A stretch of DNA of 55,255 nucleotides from an uncultured Bacillota bacterium (GTDB lineage: Bacteria > Bacillota_I > Bacilli_A > RFN20 > CAG-826), in the NCBI GenBank assembly GCA_937876465.1, contig CALEHV010000052.1:1-55255 (forward strand), given 5' to 3'. This document shows positions 8,900 to 17,343 of the stretch, piece after piece. Made by a program: the position numbers and the translations under genes. The stretch's first letter is position 1, and each line of letters starts with the position of its first letter. Below the pieces are notes generated by a model. It was not told the origin of the DNA. It saw only the letters and a list, made by a program, of their open reading frames with translations, and made no database searches.

Positions 8900-8927
8900 A
8901 AAAAAGCACATGCCCGAAGACATGTGC
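8900..8927 (-). terminator. Terminator of the large lipoprotein gene
   Basis: GCACATG (8906-8912), 8-base loop, CATGTGC (8921-8927), then a T run on the minus strand. It follows the stop of the large lipoprotein gene by about 25 bases. Confidence 0.85.
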
Positions 8928-8952
8928 AATTTTATAAGTATATAGCCTATTA

Positions 8953-11900
8953 TTAAGCGTCTACTCCATAGAATCTAACTTCAGTAATATCTACACGTTT
9001 ATTAGTAGTAGGGGTGCTTGATGTAAGTTCAAATCTAATGTTGTAATAGCATCCTGCCCATGATGTAGAATCGGCTTTTGTTAATTCTAATGTTTCAGAT
9101 ACTCCAGGATGGCTTCCTTCTAATGTTGCAATAGGGTTTGTTGCAGCAGCTGCATCAGCAGCAGAACTATGAACTGAAACAATTACTTTATTAACAGTTG
9201 CACTGCATGTAGCACCAAAATCAATAGCAATTTTATCGATATTGTCAGAGATTGCTGTTTGAGAATACATACCTCTTGTGATGTTATCGAATTTACCACC
9301 GAATCCCCAGTTACTAACTGTAAGATTTGCTGTAACTTTCCATTCTACACCGTTAATTGTTCTTGATTTTTCTGTAGCGTAATCTCCATTTTTGCTAGCT
9401 TGATCATATTCTTCTTTTGGACAATTATTTGTATAAACAAGTTCGCTGACTGGTGAAACTGAATCTTTAATTACAATAGTAATTTCTTCAGATTCGAGAG
9501 CTGGATCTGCGCAAACTGCTTTGACTTTAACTGTACCTGTTGTATCACCAGCAGTTAATGTATTTCCTGTGATGGAAGCAAGATCACTACCTTCAGTGAT
9601 TTCAAATGTTGCTTCTGCAGCATGTGAACCATTGAATTCAGCACTTAGTGTAACTGAGCCATTCTTAACTACTTCAGAAGCGCTTGATCTACAAACGACT
9701 TCTGTTGCAACTTGTTCCTCAACGGCCATTGTTGTTGTACCTGCAACGAGCATTTGGTTGCATACAGGTGAACCAGCTGTATTATCATATGCTGTTGGAA
9801 TTAAACCTGTTAAATTTAATGTTTTACCAGCTGATGCTAAATAAACAGCACCATTTGTAGCATTGTAAGCGTATTTATCAAATTTAACGTTAAGTGTGCT
9901 TGAGTCAAAGCCTGTTGCAACAATTGGTGCAGCAGAACTTGACCATGTGCCAAGTGTTGATGGCATTTCGACAGAAATATTTGTTAAAATATTTTGTTTT
10001 AATGATGCAAGTTGTGTTAATGATGTAATATTAACTGCGCTTGGAAGAACTCCATCGCCATCAATTGTGACTGAGCTGACGCTCTTTGTTTCTAAACAAC
10101 CACTATAATTTTGAAGGGTTGAAGTAACTGTAACTTTCTTACCGACTGCTAATCCGGAAACTGCTTTGTTATAAACATACATTCCGTAATCGCCATCTTG
10201 GACAAAGAATGAGTTTCCTGTTGTAGCGATAACAACACCTGAAAATGTGTAAGCATCTGTTGTAGAAGCACCTTTTGCAAGAGCTGCTGCAGCTTCATAT
10301 GCTTTTTGCATTGAAGTCTTTGAATCAACTGTAATGCAGATTGGTTCTGATTCAAGTACTGGATCAGCACAAACTGCTTTTACATAAACGCTACCAGCAC
10401 CTGTTGCTGTTAATTGATTACCATCAATTGTAGCAGTGCCTGTTGTTCCTTCAGAAACAACTTCATATGTTGTATCACCGTGGCTACCATTGTATTCAGC
10501 ACTTAATGTTGCGACTTCGCCAACCGAAAGAGTGGTTTTATCTGCTGAACATGTTACTGTAGTAGCCGCTTCATTTGTGACAGTAATTGGTTGTTCAACT
10601 GTTTTTCCACCATAGGTGATTGTAACTTTTGTATTAGATTCTTGTAAGTTTGTTGATGGATCAAATGAGAATGCATCTTCGTTACCATCATAAGCAATAT
10701 CTGCTGTTGTTGTATCTTTGAAAGTTGCTGTAAGGACTAATCCTCTTGGATCAAAATTTTGGCCAACAACGTATTCAACTTTTGTTGGAGCAGTTTTAAC
10801 TGCGATTGATTCAACTTCCTTTGTAACTTCGATTGTAACTTCAATGTTGTAGAAGCTTTGATTGTATGATGCACCATCAGCAACTGTTAAATATGCAGAT
10901 TCACTATCAATTGCGTATTGTTTAACAACACCTTTTGAGCCTGACATTGTTGCATCTGTACCAGAAATTTGGTCTCCACCTTCAACTGCTCTAACAACAC
11001 ATGATTGTGATTTGTACCAATCAGCTTTGATTGATTTAATCTTGCCTGTTGGAGTTGTGATAACCATCTTACCACCTTTATCGATAGTAACTTCACCATA
11101 GTTATCTTGGTTGTAACATTTTGTGTAATCTACAACTAATTTTTTGTAAATTACTGTAGCTTCATCAGCTTTAAGAGCAATCTTTGCTTGTGCATTTCCT
11201 GCTGTTGAGGTTAAGCCAGAGTTTGTATTATTTAAAACTGGTTTATATGTTCCAACTGGGACATCAATTGGTTCAACATCAAGAATTGATGAAACAACAA
11301 TTTCTGTTGGACCTAAAACTGGACAAACGTATTTGCCGTCTGTTTCAGCAATTTGTGCACCATTACAAAGAACTTTATCAATCTTGTAACCTGATGCAGC
11401 TTCAACTGTAACATCGATTGTAGAACCATTTAATGCTGTTGCTGGAACTGTTGATGTGATTGAACAGTGATCATCTGCTGTTGCTGTAACTGTTGATGTA
11501 CCACGAACCGAACTTAAAATAACTGGGTTTGGATGTTCTTGATCTTCTGCAGCACCATAGATTGAATAGCCACCGCTATAGTATTCAGCAAAGCCTTTAA
11601 TAACTAACTTATCGCCTTTACCAACATTTGTGACTCCGCTATCGCCAAGTACACCTTTTGTAACTTTGACTTTGTCAGAAGCTTCGAGATTATCTCTTAA
11701 ATAGATTGGAGATAAATAGGATGAGCCCATGACTGAATTGCCATCAGCAAAACCGTTAACAAAGAATGGTTTTACAGAGAAAGCTTCATCTTCCTTAGCA
11801 ACTAATTTCTCAACGTTTACTAAGAATTGAGCAACTGTTAAAGGTGCGTCAGCTGTACCATAGTCAGTATCGACTGGTTGAGTTGTTGATCCTGTTGTAG

Positions 11901-12042
11901 AACCTGTGGTTGAACCGGTTGTAGAACCAGTGGTTGAACCTGTAGTAGATCCAGTTGTACTTGATGAACTTGGATTATTTCCACCACAGCTTGCAAGCAT
12001 TAATAATGCTGCTGGTAATAGAACGAATAATTTTTTATTCAT
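8953..12042 (-). CDS. Large surface lipoprotein with Ig-like domains
   Basis: 1029 residues from the ATG at 12040-12042, chosen because AAGGAGG lies about 12 bases upstream and the first residues, MNKKLFVLLPAALLMLASCGG, are a lipoprotein signal with the lipid-accepting cysteine at 20. A Ser/Thr/Gly linker with GSTT repeats (residues 28-55) extends the chain from the membrane. Then come an OB-like domain with GTADAPLTVAQFL (like DUF6359), a Big_3-type domain near TAPTKVEYVVGQNFDPRGL, repeated Ig-like segments (CSADKTTLSVGEVATLSAEY; SSASEVVKNGSVTLSAEF), a second OB-like domain, and a C-terminal jelly-roll-like region. It is probably a cell-surface adhesin or carbohydrate-binding protein. The ligand is unknown. 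Confidence 0.85.
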   Translation of the reverse strand: MNKKLFVLLPAALLMLASCGGNNPSSSSTTGSTTGSTTGSTTGSTTGSTTGSTTQPVDTDYGTADAPLTVAQFLVNVEKLVAKEDEAFSVKPFFVNGFADGNSVMGSSYLSPIYLRDNLEASDKVKVTKGVLGDSGVTNVGKGDKLVIKGFAEYYSGGYSIYGAAEDQEHPNPVILSSVRGTSTVTATADDHCSITSTVPATALNGSTIDVTVEAASGYKIDKVLCNGAQIAETDGKYVCPVLGPTEIVVSSILDVEPIDVPVGTYKPVLNNTNSGLTSTAGNAQAKIALKADEATVIYKKLVVDYTKCYNQDNYGEVTIDKGGKMVITTPTGKIKSIKADWYKSQSCVVRAVEGGDQISGTDATMSGSKGVVKQYAIDSESAYLTVADGASYNQSFYNIEVTIEVTKEVESIAVKTAPTKVEYVVGQNFDPRGLVLTATFKDTTTADIAYDGNEDAFSFDPSTNLQESNTKVTITYGGKTVEQPITVTNEAATTVTCSADKTTLSVGEVATLSAEYNGSHGDTTYEVVSEGTTGTATIDGNQLTATGAGSVYVKAVCADPVLESEPICITVDSKTSMQKAYEAAAALAKGASTTDAYTFSGVVIATTGNSFFVQDGDYGMYVYNKAVSGLAVGKKVTVTSTLQNYSGCLETKSVSSVTIDGDGVLPSAVNITSLTQLASLKQNILTNISVEMPSTLGTWSSSAAPIVATGFDSSTLNVKFDKYAYNATNGAVYLASAGKTLNLTGLIPTAYDNTAGSPVCNQMLVAGTTTMAVEEQVATEVVCRSSASEVVKNGSVTLSAEFNGSHAAEATFEITEGSDLASITGNTLTAGDTTGTVKVKAVCADPALESEEITIVIKDSVSPVSELVYTNNCPKEEYDQASKNGDYATEKSRTINGVEWKVTANLTVSNWGFGGKFDNITRGMYSQTAISDNIDKIAIDFGATCSATVNKVIVSVHSSAADAAAATNPIATLEGSHPGVSETLELTKADSTSWAGCYYNIRFELTSSTPTTNKRVDITEVRFYGVDA
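11881..11962 (-). repeat. 12-bp tandem repeat encoding GSTT linker
   Basis: Six to seven degenerate copies of a 12-base unit encode the (GSTT)n linker just after the lipobox of the large lipoprotein. Copies differ at third positions. Units of 12 keep the frame, so changes in copy number would alter stalk length without disrupting the protein. Confidence 0.75.
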
Positions 12043-12089
12043 TAATAGTTTTTCCTCCTTCTTTCTATTACTAGTCTTTCTTCCAATTA

Positions 12090-12163
12090 GTAGAAGTGAG
12101 ATCGCGCGTTGCTCACTTATTCCTAATTCTAAGAAATAAAAAGTGGCGCATCGTTTGCGCCAC
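12090..12163 (-). promoter_or_regulatory. Leader with terminator-like hairpin before the large lipoprotein
   Basis: On the minus strand an 8-bp stem, GTGGCGCA with TGCGCCAC (12143-12163), is followed by a run of T. It lies inside the divergent intergenic region, about 100 bases before the lipoprotein start codon. No leftward gene lies close upstream that would need it, so it looks like a leader attenuator. A second hairpin follows (AAGTGAG and CTCACTT around a GC-rich loop, about 12096-12120). Confidence 0.5.
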
Positions 12164-12260
12164 AAATAAAGATACTAAAAAGATGCAGTTGAAGTTGAAA
12201 TAACGTATCTATACATTTTTCTAATACCTTGCATATTAATTAAACCAAATGTTTAATGAA

Positions 12261-12289
12261 AAGACAACATTATTCCTACGTGATATCAT
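12261..12289 (+). promoter_or_regulatory. Promoter of the small lipoprotein gene, leaderless spacing
   Basis: AAGACA (12261-12266), 17-base spacer, TATCAT (12284-12289), then 6 bases to the ATG at 12296. This spacing puts the transcript start at or next to the ATG. No ribosome binding site precedes the ATG. Confidence 0.45.
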
Positions 12290-12295
12290 AGATAT

Positions 12296-13171
12296 ATGAA
12301 AATATTATTAAAGTTTTCCTTATTAATTTCATCCTTTGCAAGCTTGGTTTCTTGCAACAATCAAAACACTTCAACAAGTGTTACTTCATCGTCCACTAGT
12401 GGCTCAACAACCTCTCAATCATCAAGTAGCTCCTCTTCCACTTCAATTCCAACTCCAAGTCAATGGAATGGTGATGCATACATATGTTTAATGAGTTATG
12501 TTGGAGAAGAAATTCCTTATCTCAATGGATTTAATAACTCATTTGCTATAGGTGCAGTAGACGCATCTACAAAACCTTACTTCAATCCATATATTGAAAA
12601 CTCTAGCGATTACACAAACGAATACAAAACAAAACTACTTAATTTAGGTTTTACCTTTGATGGAATTAATAGCGATGATGGATACGATAAATATGAATAT
12701 CATAAAAATGATATATATGTATCACATGCATACTACAACAGTGAAAGTAAATACTGGTTTGATGTGTACGCATTCAACGACAAAGATCCTCAAGAAGTCC
12801 CTTCAGGTTACAAAGCAGTCATATCTTACAATGATTTTTCTAAGAAATATGAAGATCAAAACAAGACAATTGGAGACTATCAAATACAATCTAAATACGT
12901 AATGAACAGTTCGAATAAGATTCAATTCCAAAAATCAAACGGATTATTAATAATCAAAGGAAATAATATTAGTAAGATTGTAGTTAAGTTTATTCAGTAT
13001 CCTCAATCATTAATCGTTAAAGCGGGTTCTTCGTCCAATAACCTAAATGTAATATTCAATAATGCTGGTGAATATGTTTTAAATAATGCAAATTATGTAG
13101 AGTTGAAAACTCCAACATTAGGAAATAACACTGCGAGAATTTGTACAATTGATTCAATTTACATTTATTAA
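12296..13171 (+). CDS. Lipoprotein with Ser/Thr-rich linker
   Basis: 291 residues. A lipoprotein signal peptide (LLISSFASLVSCNNQ) is followed by a low-complexity Ser/Thr linker at about residues 25-55 and a globular region rich in Tyr/Asn (about 56-291). No named domain recognised; the last third (IQFQKSNGLLIIKGNNISKIVV) looks beta-rich. It is transcribed divergently from the large lipoprotein. A small membrane-protein gene follows after 8 bases and is probably in the same transcript. Confidence 0.8.
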   Translation: MKILLKFSLLISSFASLVSCNNQNTSTSVTSSSTSGSTTSQSSSSSSSTSIPTPSQWNGDAYICLMSYVGEEIPYLNGFNNSFAIGAVDASTKPYFNPYIENSSDYTNEYKTKLLNLGFTFDGINSDDGYDKYEYHKNDIYVSHAYYNSESKYWFDVYAFNDKDPQEVPSGYKAVISYNDFSKKYEDQNKTIGDYQIQSKYVMNSSNKIQFQKSNGLLIIKGNNISKIVVKFIQYPQSLIVKAGSSSNNLNVIFNNAGEYVLNNANYVELKTPTLGNNTARICTIDSIYIY

Positions 13172-13179
13172 TAGTAAAA

Positions 13180-13620
13180 ATGGAAATATTGTTGCCTTTA
13201 TCCATAACTCTAGCCATTGAAACTGGCATATATATGATTTTACACCACAAAGATTTGAAACTCTTTGTAATTGTTTCTATTATGAATATGCTCCTTAACG
13301 TTTCAATGAATATAGGCTTATATTTTGTTAATGATGTAACTCTATATTGGATAATTTTAGCTGTCTCAGAGATAGCAACTATATTTATAGAATCTTTTGT
13401 AATATATGCTTTTATGAAATTCAAATACATTAAGATTCTTTTATTTGCATTTATTGCAAACGCATCAAGCTTTCTTGTTGGGTTATCTTTATCTTTTTTA
13501 TATCAAACAAAAATAGCCCTATATGTTGTGTTCGGGCTATTTATGCTTGTATATCTAATTTCCTATTTGTTTACGCTTTCTGCGTCTATACTTCACTATC
13601 GAAACAGGGATAATGATTGA
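13180..13620 (+). CDS. Small polytopic membrane protein
   Basis: 146 residues with about five hydrophobic segments (near 1-21, 28-50, 55-79, 86-108 and 112-137) and a short charged tail (HYRNRDND). Family not recognised. It is placed 8 bases after the lipoprotein gene and lacks a clear ribosome binding site, so coupled translation is likely. Its last 66 bases overlap the 3' end of the convergent gene, so both proteins are encoded by the same DNA there. Confidence 0.65.
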   Translation: MEILLPLSITLAIETGIYMILHHKDLKLFVIVSIMNMLLNVSMNIGLYFVNDVTLYWIILAVSEIATIFIESFVIYAFMKFKYIKILLFAFIANASSFLVGLSLSFLYQTKIALYVVFGLFMLVYLISYLFTLSASILHYRNRDND

Positions 13621-14331
13621 TGGAGGAATAATAAAGATATCAATCGCTATACAAACTAAAAATACTATTCCAATTATTTTTAATATTTTTCCGCCTTCAT
13701 AACGATTGTAGTTGCTACGATATGCGCTAACCTTATTTATTGTTAATTTAGATAAATCTAATTCTTTTGAAGTCTTAAATTGTCTTTTACCATCTAAATC
13801 AATATGAATTGAATATTCTTTTCCTTCATAGGTTAAATCTACAACTCCCTCATAATAATAATGACTTAGATCACCAAAATCTCCGTTCAAAAGATATGTA
13901 TTATCATTAACTCGAGAAACACTAAAATTTTTTGGCTGAATATTTTCATCTAAAACAGTAAAAATACTACCGACAAATTTGTTCCCTGTTTCGGTAATGT
14001 TATAGTATGAAGGATTTTCTAAATGAATTGTTATGGTTTTCTCTTCGTTAGGAAGAAACATTTCATTATCAAATAAAAGTCCTTCAATTTTTTCATAATT
14101 GATGTATTCATTATTTAAAGAATTAAGATTGCCTGTAAATAGTAATGCTTTTGAATTTCCTTCATTAATTATATTAAAGGTATATGCATTGCCTATTACA
14201 GAAACTAAATTCGATTCAAAACTACTATATTTTTCGTATGTTGGATATGGCAAAGGGGAATTGCTCATCAGCAAAGGAAGTATAAAGAAAAATCCTACTA
14301 TTTTAGATAAGCTTCTTTTTGTTTTCTTCAT
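13555..14331 (-). CDS. Membrane-anchored extracellular protein, unknown function
   Basis: 258 residues from the ATG at 14329-14331. An in-frame TTG six codons upstream, just after AGAG, is an alternative start. The N-terminus KKTKRSLSKIVGFFFILPLL is a signal peptide or anchor. The ectodomain is beta-rich. One C-terminal helix near residues 215-240 (IIGIVFLVCIAIDIFII) is followed by a strongly basic tail (KYRRRKRKQ), giving an outside-ectodomain, inside-tail topology. No family recognised. It overlaps the convergent membrane-protein gene by 66 bases. Confidence 0.7.
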   Translation of the reverse strand: MKKTKRSLSKIVGFFFILPLLMSNSPLPYPTYEKYSSFESNLVSVIGNAYTFNIINEGNSKALLFTGNLNSLNNEYINYEKIEGLLFDNEMFLPNEEKTITIHLENPSYYNITETGNKFVGSIFTVLDENIQPKNFSVSRVNDNTYLLNGDFGDLSHYYYEGVVDLTYEGKEYSIHIDLDGKRQFKTSKELDLSKLTINKVSAYRSNYNRYEGGKILKIIGIVFLVCIAIDIFIIPPSIIIPVSIVKYRRRKRKQIGN

Positions 14332-14363
14332 ATAGATATGATATATCAAAACTCTAGGTTTAA

Positions 14364-14540
14364 ATACAATATCTTAAAATAATAGGCGAAAGGATTAAAC
14401 TATATAAGGTTTATTCACAAATTCCTCAAAATGAACTTGAAGAAAAAACTGGGGTTTCCAAAAGAACAATTACAAGACTAGAATCTGATAATACTGTTCA
14501 AATGGACAACTTAATCAAAATTCTTTCTGCATTAAAAAAG
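14364..14540 (+). pseudogene. XRE-type helix-turn-helix remnant
   Basis: Reading rightward in one frame gives IIGERIKLYKVYSQIPQNEL, then EEKTGVSKRTITRLESD, then an MDNLIKILSALKK segment. This is the classic helix-turn-helix of a small XRE-family regulator. There is no start codon or ribosome binding site at its 5' end. Its 3' end runs into the terminator of the neighbouring surface-protein gene. It is a decayed regulator fragment, cut at or near the boundary of the surface-protein cassette. Confidence 0.65.
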
Positions 14541-14567
14541 TGGACATCCATAAGAGAATATCCACTT
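14532..14567 (-). terminator. Terminator of surface protein 1 (cassette copy A)
   Basis: AAGTGGA (14538-14544) pairs with TCCACTT (14561-14567), followed on the minus strand by six T. The same terminator, with the flanking bases and the codons of the C-terminal tail, recurs at 17287-17324. Confidence 0.8.
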
Positions 14568-14586
14568 AGTTTAGCCAGATTTTTAA

Positions 14587-16983
14587 TTAATTATGTTGTC
14601 TGCGTCTACGAATGTAGAAGAATGCACCAACTGCTGTTAAACTGATAACAGCAACGACCACTATTAATGTAATAGAATCGTTTTCGTTTGCGCCCAAGAT
14701 ATTAGATGTGCGAATCAGTGACATTTGAATTGGTGTGCGTTCAATATAATTATCATAAAGTTTAGCGCCTGTGGTTGGATCTTCTAAATCGCCATATTTG
14801 CCAATAATGTAATCATATTTATACATTGCTTTTTCGATAGTATTGCCGGATTCTTTAGCAGTTGTATTTCTAGCTAATTCTTGTAAATCGTCATCTAAAT
14901 AGATGAATTCAATACCAAAATCATCCCAATCATCTGTACTAGGTCTAGTAACACCTTGTGGATCACAGACATAGTCATCTAAGAAACTTTGACACCATTG
15001 TTCAAGTGAGGCATCTAAGTATCTAATAGCGACAGAATGAATATAAAGCGAACCAATTGTTCCATCAAAAGTTAATATTATATCTTCGCCAGTTGTAACT
15101 ATAACTTCAGAAGCAAATTCTTTATATAAGTTGACACCAACTGCTGAGAAAGCGCCATTCCATTTAGGATTACTAAATGCACAGGCTTCAATGGAATAGA
15201 CATTAGTCGAACCTATTTGAACTTCTAAGGAACCAGCGCCAGAAGATGCATTTGATGACATAACTAAGTCAATACCAAAAATCTTCATTCCAGTGTAATT
15301 AGAAATTGTAAATGTAGCGTTCTTTCCAGAACCTAATTGAATTGCCGATTTTTCATTACTATATTGACCATCTGATGAAACTGAGGCACTTCCAGCAACA
15401 AGATAATCATCTTCACTTGTTAAAGTGCTTGTTGATTTAGGAACAAAGGTTGCCTTTTTATATTGTGCTTGCGTTACCGTTACCGAAACACTAGCTTTCA
15501 AATTTGGTGTTGTTGCATCATCAACATAGTTACATGTTGTACCATAAACTGTTGTTGTGCCAACGCCAGTTGGTGATAAAACACCATTAGAAACAGTAAC
15601 AACACTTGGATTACTTGAACCCCAGGTTACAGTTTTATCATTTGCATTAAATGGCTCAACTGTAGCATTTAATGTTCTCTTTCCGTATCCATATGTATCC
15701 ATGCTAATTGCTGAAGAATCATCAAGGGTGATTCCAGTCGGATCAACTAACGAAACTTCCTTGTATGTCACATAAATGTGACTAAAGTATTTTGCCCCAC
15801 TTGATGTGGAATCAATTCTAAAATAACAATAATTATCATTTTCATTAAAATTCCATATCCAATCTGTTGAATTTGATATACCACCTGTTCCAGGTTTAGC
15901 TGTTAATGCACTATTCTTGCCAACAAATGCAGTAAGTCCGGAAATTGATTTCCCAGAGGCGCATTCGATGGTTATGTTAGTAATATATCCACTAATAGCA
16001 ATTGAGTTATATATATAACTAGTATTAGCTTGGAATTGAATTTGAGATGTATTGTTTGTTGTGTAAATAAGTCCACCAACACCACCTGATGCCCACTCTA
16101 CAGCTGCATAACTTGATGCAGGAGGAGTATAACTTGATGGGGTAATATCAATACGCGGATCGGCTTTAGTCACAGTAACACTTTGTGCGGTACTTGACGC
16201 TTCCTCATCAGAATATGTAGCTGTCGCGATAACAGAAGTTACTCCTTCTGATGGTTTTGATGGTGCAAAAGACCATGTTGCAGAATTTGTAACATCATCA
16301 GTAGAACTATCGTCGTAATGAGCAGTAACTGTTAAACCTGCTGGATCCCAATCATCGTTTGTAGTGTAGGTTGTATTTGTCATAGAACCACTAATGCTAA
16401 TGTATTCAAGTGTTTTTGTTGACCCACTATCTTTTTTATAAAGTTGAGTAGCATAATAACTATTCCCGACACTTTGCCCAGCATATGTTGCAAATCTTGG
16501 ACTGCTCTTATTCCAAAGAATAAAACGTGTTGAATCGTTTGCGTTTGTTAATTGAGCATTACTGTTTCCGTCAAACGAAACAAACCAAGAAGAATTTTTA
16601 GCAACTGATGTAGCGACTATATCCAAGCTGTTTCCCGAATTCCATCTTAAATAATTACTACCATTCTTGAAGGAATAAGAATTTGCTTCTGACCCGGTCA
16701 CAACATCAAAGGCAAATGTTCCTGCAGGGGATCCAGAAAATGCTGTTCCAACGCCGTACTTAGTACTTGAAGTACTTATTGAGGTCATTTCCATACCAGC
16801 TGTTTCGGACACAAGAACCACTTTATCACCAACCGCGATTGATGATGCTTTTACATAAGTGTCAGCAGCATTAGCCTCAATAGGAGCTTTTTCAAGTGCT
16901 TTTGAACCAATAACTGCGCCAACACTAGCGACCAATGTTAAACCGATAAATCCTGCTGCAAGTTTTGTAAATAATTTGTTCAT
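14587..16983 (-). CDS. Surface protein 1, Ig-like domains, conserved terminal anchor
   Basis: 798 residues. Signal peptide MNKLFTKLAAGFIGLTLVAS ends near residues 38-40 (EANAAD). Then come a beta-trefoil-like N-terminal region (about 41-190), a Big-type segment (about 190-275), a jelly-roll-like region with FSHIYVTYKE, a Big_2 domain (VTWGSSNPSVVTVSNGVLSP), another beta region, and a helical stretch with three Asp-rich segments. The C-terminus is a membrane helix followed by GAFFYIRRRRQHN. There is no LPXTG before the helix. The first 34 residues, the last 13 and the terminator nearly match those of the gene at 17344. Ribosome binding site AAAGGAGG precedes the ATG. Likely a cell-surface adhesin. 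Confidence 0.85.
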   Translation of the reverse strand: MNKLFTKLAAGFIGLTLVASVGAVIGSKALEKAPIEANAADTYVKASSIAVGDKVVLVSETAGMEMTSISTSSTKYGVGTAFSGSPAGTFAFDVVTGSEANSYSFKNGSNYLRWNSGNSLDIVATSVAKNSSWFVSFDGNSNAQLTNANDSTRFILWNKSSPRFATYAGQSVGNSYYATQLYKKDSGSTKTLEYISISGSMTNTTYTTNDDWDPAGLTVTAHYDDSSTDDVTNSATWSFAPSKPSEGVTSVIATATYSDEEASSTAQSVTVTKADPRIDITPSSYTPPASSYAAVEWASGGVGGLIYTTNNTSQIQFQANTSYIYNSIAISGYITNITIECASGKSISGLTAFVGKNSALTAKPGTGGISNSTDWIWNFNENDNYCYFRIDSTSSGAKYFSHIYVTYKEVSLVDPTGITLDDSSAISMDTYGYGKRTLNATVEPFNANDKTVTWGSSNPSVVTVSNGVLSPTGVGTTTVYGTTCNYVDDATTPNLKASVSVTVTQAQYKKATFVPKSTSTLTSEDDYLVAGSASVSSDGQYSNEKSAIQLGSGKNATFTISNYTGMKIFGIDLVMSSNASSGAGSLEVQIGSTNVYSIEACAFSNPKWNGAFSAVGVNLYKEFASEVIVTTGEDIILTFDGTIGSLYIHSVAIRYLDASLEQWCQSFLDDYVCDPQGVTRPSTDDWDDFGIEFIYLDDDLQELARNTTAKESGNTIEKAMYKYDYIIGKYGDLEDPTTGAKLYDNYIERTPIQMSLIRTSNILGANENDSITLIVVVAVISLTAVGAFFYIRRRRQHN

Positions 16984-17190
16984 TTAATTTTCCTCCTTTC
17001 TTTTAAATTTGAACATTAGAGATTCAATCAATTTTTAATCAATTTTATCTCTACATAAGAACGAGGATTTTCTTATATATGTTCAGAATGTTATGCATCG
17101 ACACTCTTTACATTTTTATTCTCGTTCTTTTAAGGGAGTGTGTGTTTTAAAGCTCACTGGCTAACTGAGCCTATGTATACACACACCCCC
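16984..17190 (-). promoter_or_regulatory. Structured leader RNA of surface protein 1
   Basis: About 207 bases of leader. At its 5' end a 12-bp helix joins 17179-17190 to 17134-17145 and encloses a hairpin with stem GCTCA/TGAGC and loop GTTAGCCAG (17152-17170). A second helix, AAGAACGAG type (17121-17129 with 17057-17065), encloses a conserved core reading TGTTATGCATCGACACTCT on the plus strand (17089-17107). The leader of the gene at 17344 has the same core and loop and keeps both the inner hairpin and the second helix with different paired bases. No known riboswitch class recognised. Confidence 0.6.
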
Positions 17191-17196
17191 GCTTTT

Positions 17197-17222
17197 ATTT
17201 TAAGAAGAAGAAGAAGAAGCAA
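17197..17222 (-). promoter_or_regulatory. Promoter of surface protein 1 with triplet-repeat spacer
   Basis: TAAAAT on the minus strand (17197-17202) is placed so that transcription would start near 17190, exactly where the leader's first helix begins. The best -35 match, TTGCTT (17217-17222), is only 14 bases away, and the spacer is filled by a triplet repeat. One more repeat unit would make the spacer 17 bases. Confidence 0.45.
17202..17219. repeat. (AAG)6 microsatellite
   Basis: Six perfect AAG units on the plus strand (CTT on the strand of the downstream surface-protein gene). It lies between the presumed -35 and -10 boxes of that gene. No comparable triplet tract was noticed elsewhere in the window. 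Confidence 0.95.
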
Positions 17223-17246
17223 GCACTTTCAAGTGGAGAGTGCCAA

Positions 17247-17269
17247 TTACTATTTTTTTAAAATAGTAA
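17247..17269. promoter_or_regulatory. 23-bp inverted repeat between the surface-protein genes
   Basis: TTACTATTTT and AAAATAGTAA arms around TTT. It lies upstream of the surface protein 1 promoter and downstream of the surface protein 2 terminator. No T run follows on the minus strand, so it may be an operator rather than a terminator. A shorter hairpin (GCACT/AGTGC, 17223-17243) lies beside it. Confidence 0.4.
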
Positions 17270-17285
17270 CGTCGTTTTTGAACAA

Positions 17286-17324
17286 AATAAAAAAGTGGAC
17301 ACTCCTTTTAGAGAATATCCACTT
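17286..17324 (-). terminator. Terminator of surface protein 2 (cassette copy B)
   Basis: AAGTGGA (17293-17299) pairs with TCCACTT (17318-17324), with T-rich sequence following on the minus strand. Near-identical to the terminator at 14532-14567 except in the loop. Confidence 0.8.
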
Positions 17325-17343
17325 AGTTTGGCTAGATTTTTAA

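Noticed and set aside
17140..17343. 67-codon plus-strand open frame
   Set aside because: It lies over the leader, triplet repeat and terminator of the surface-protein genes; its arginine run comes from the AAG tract.
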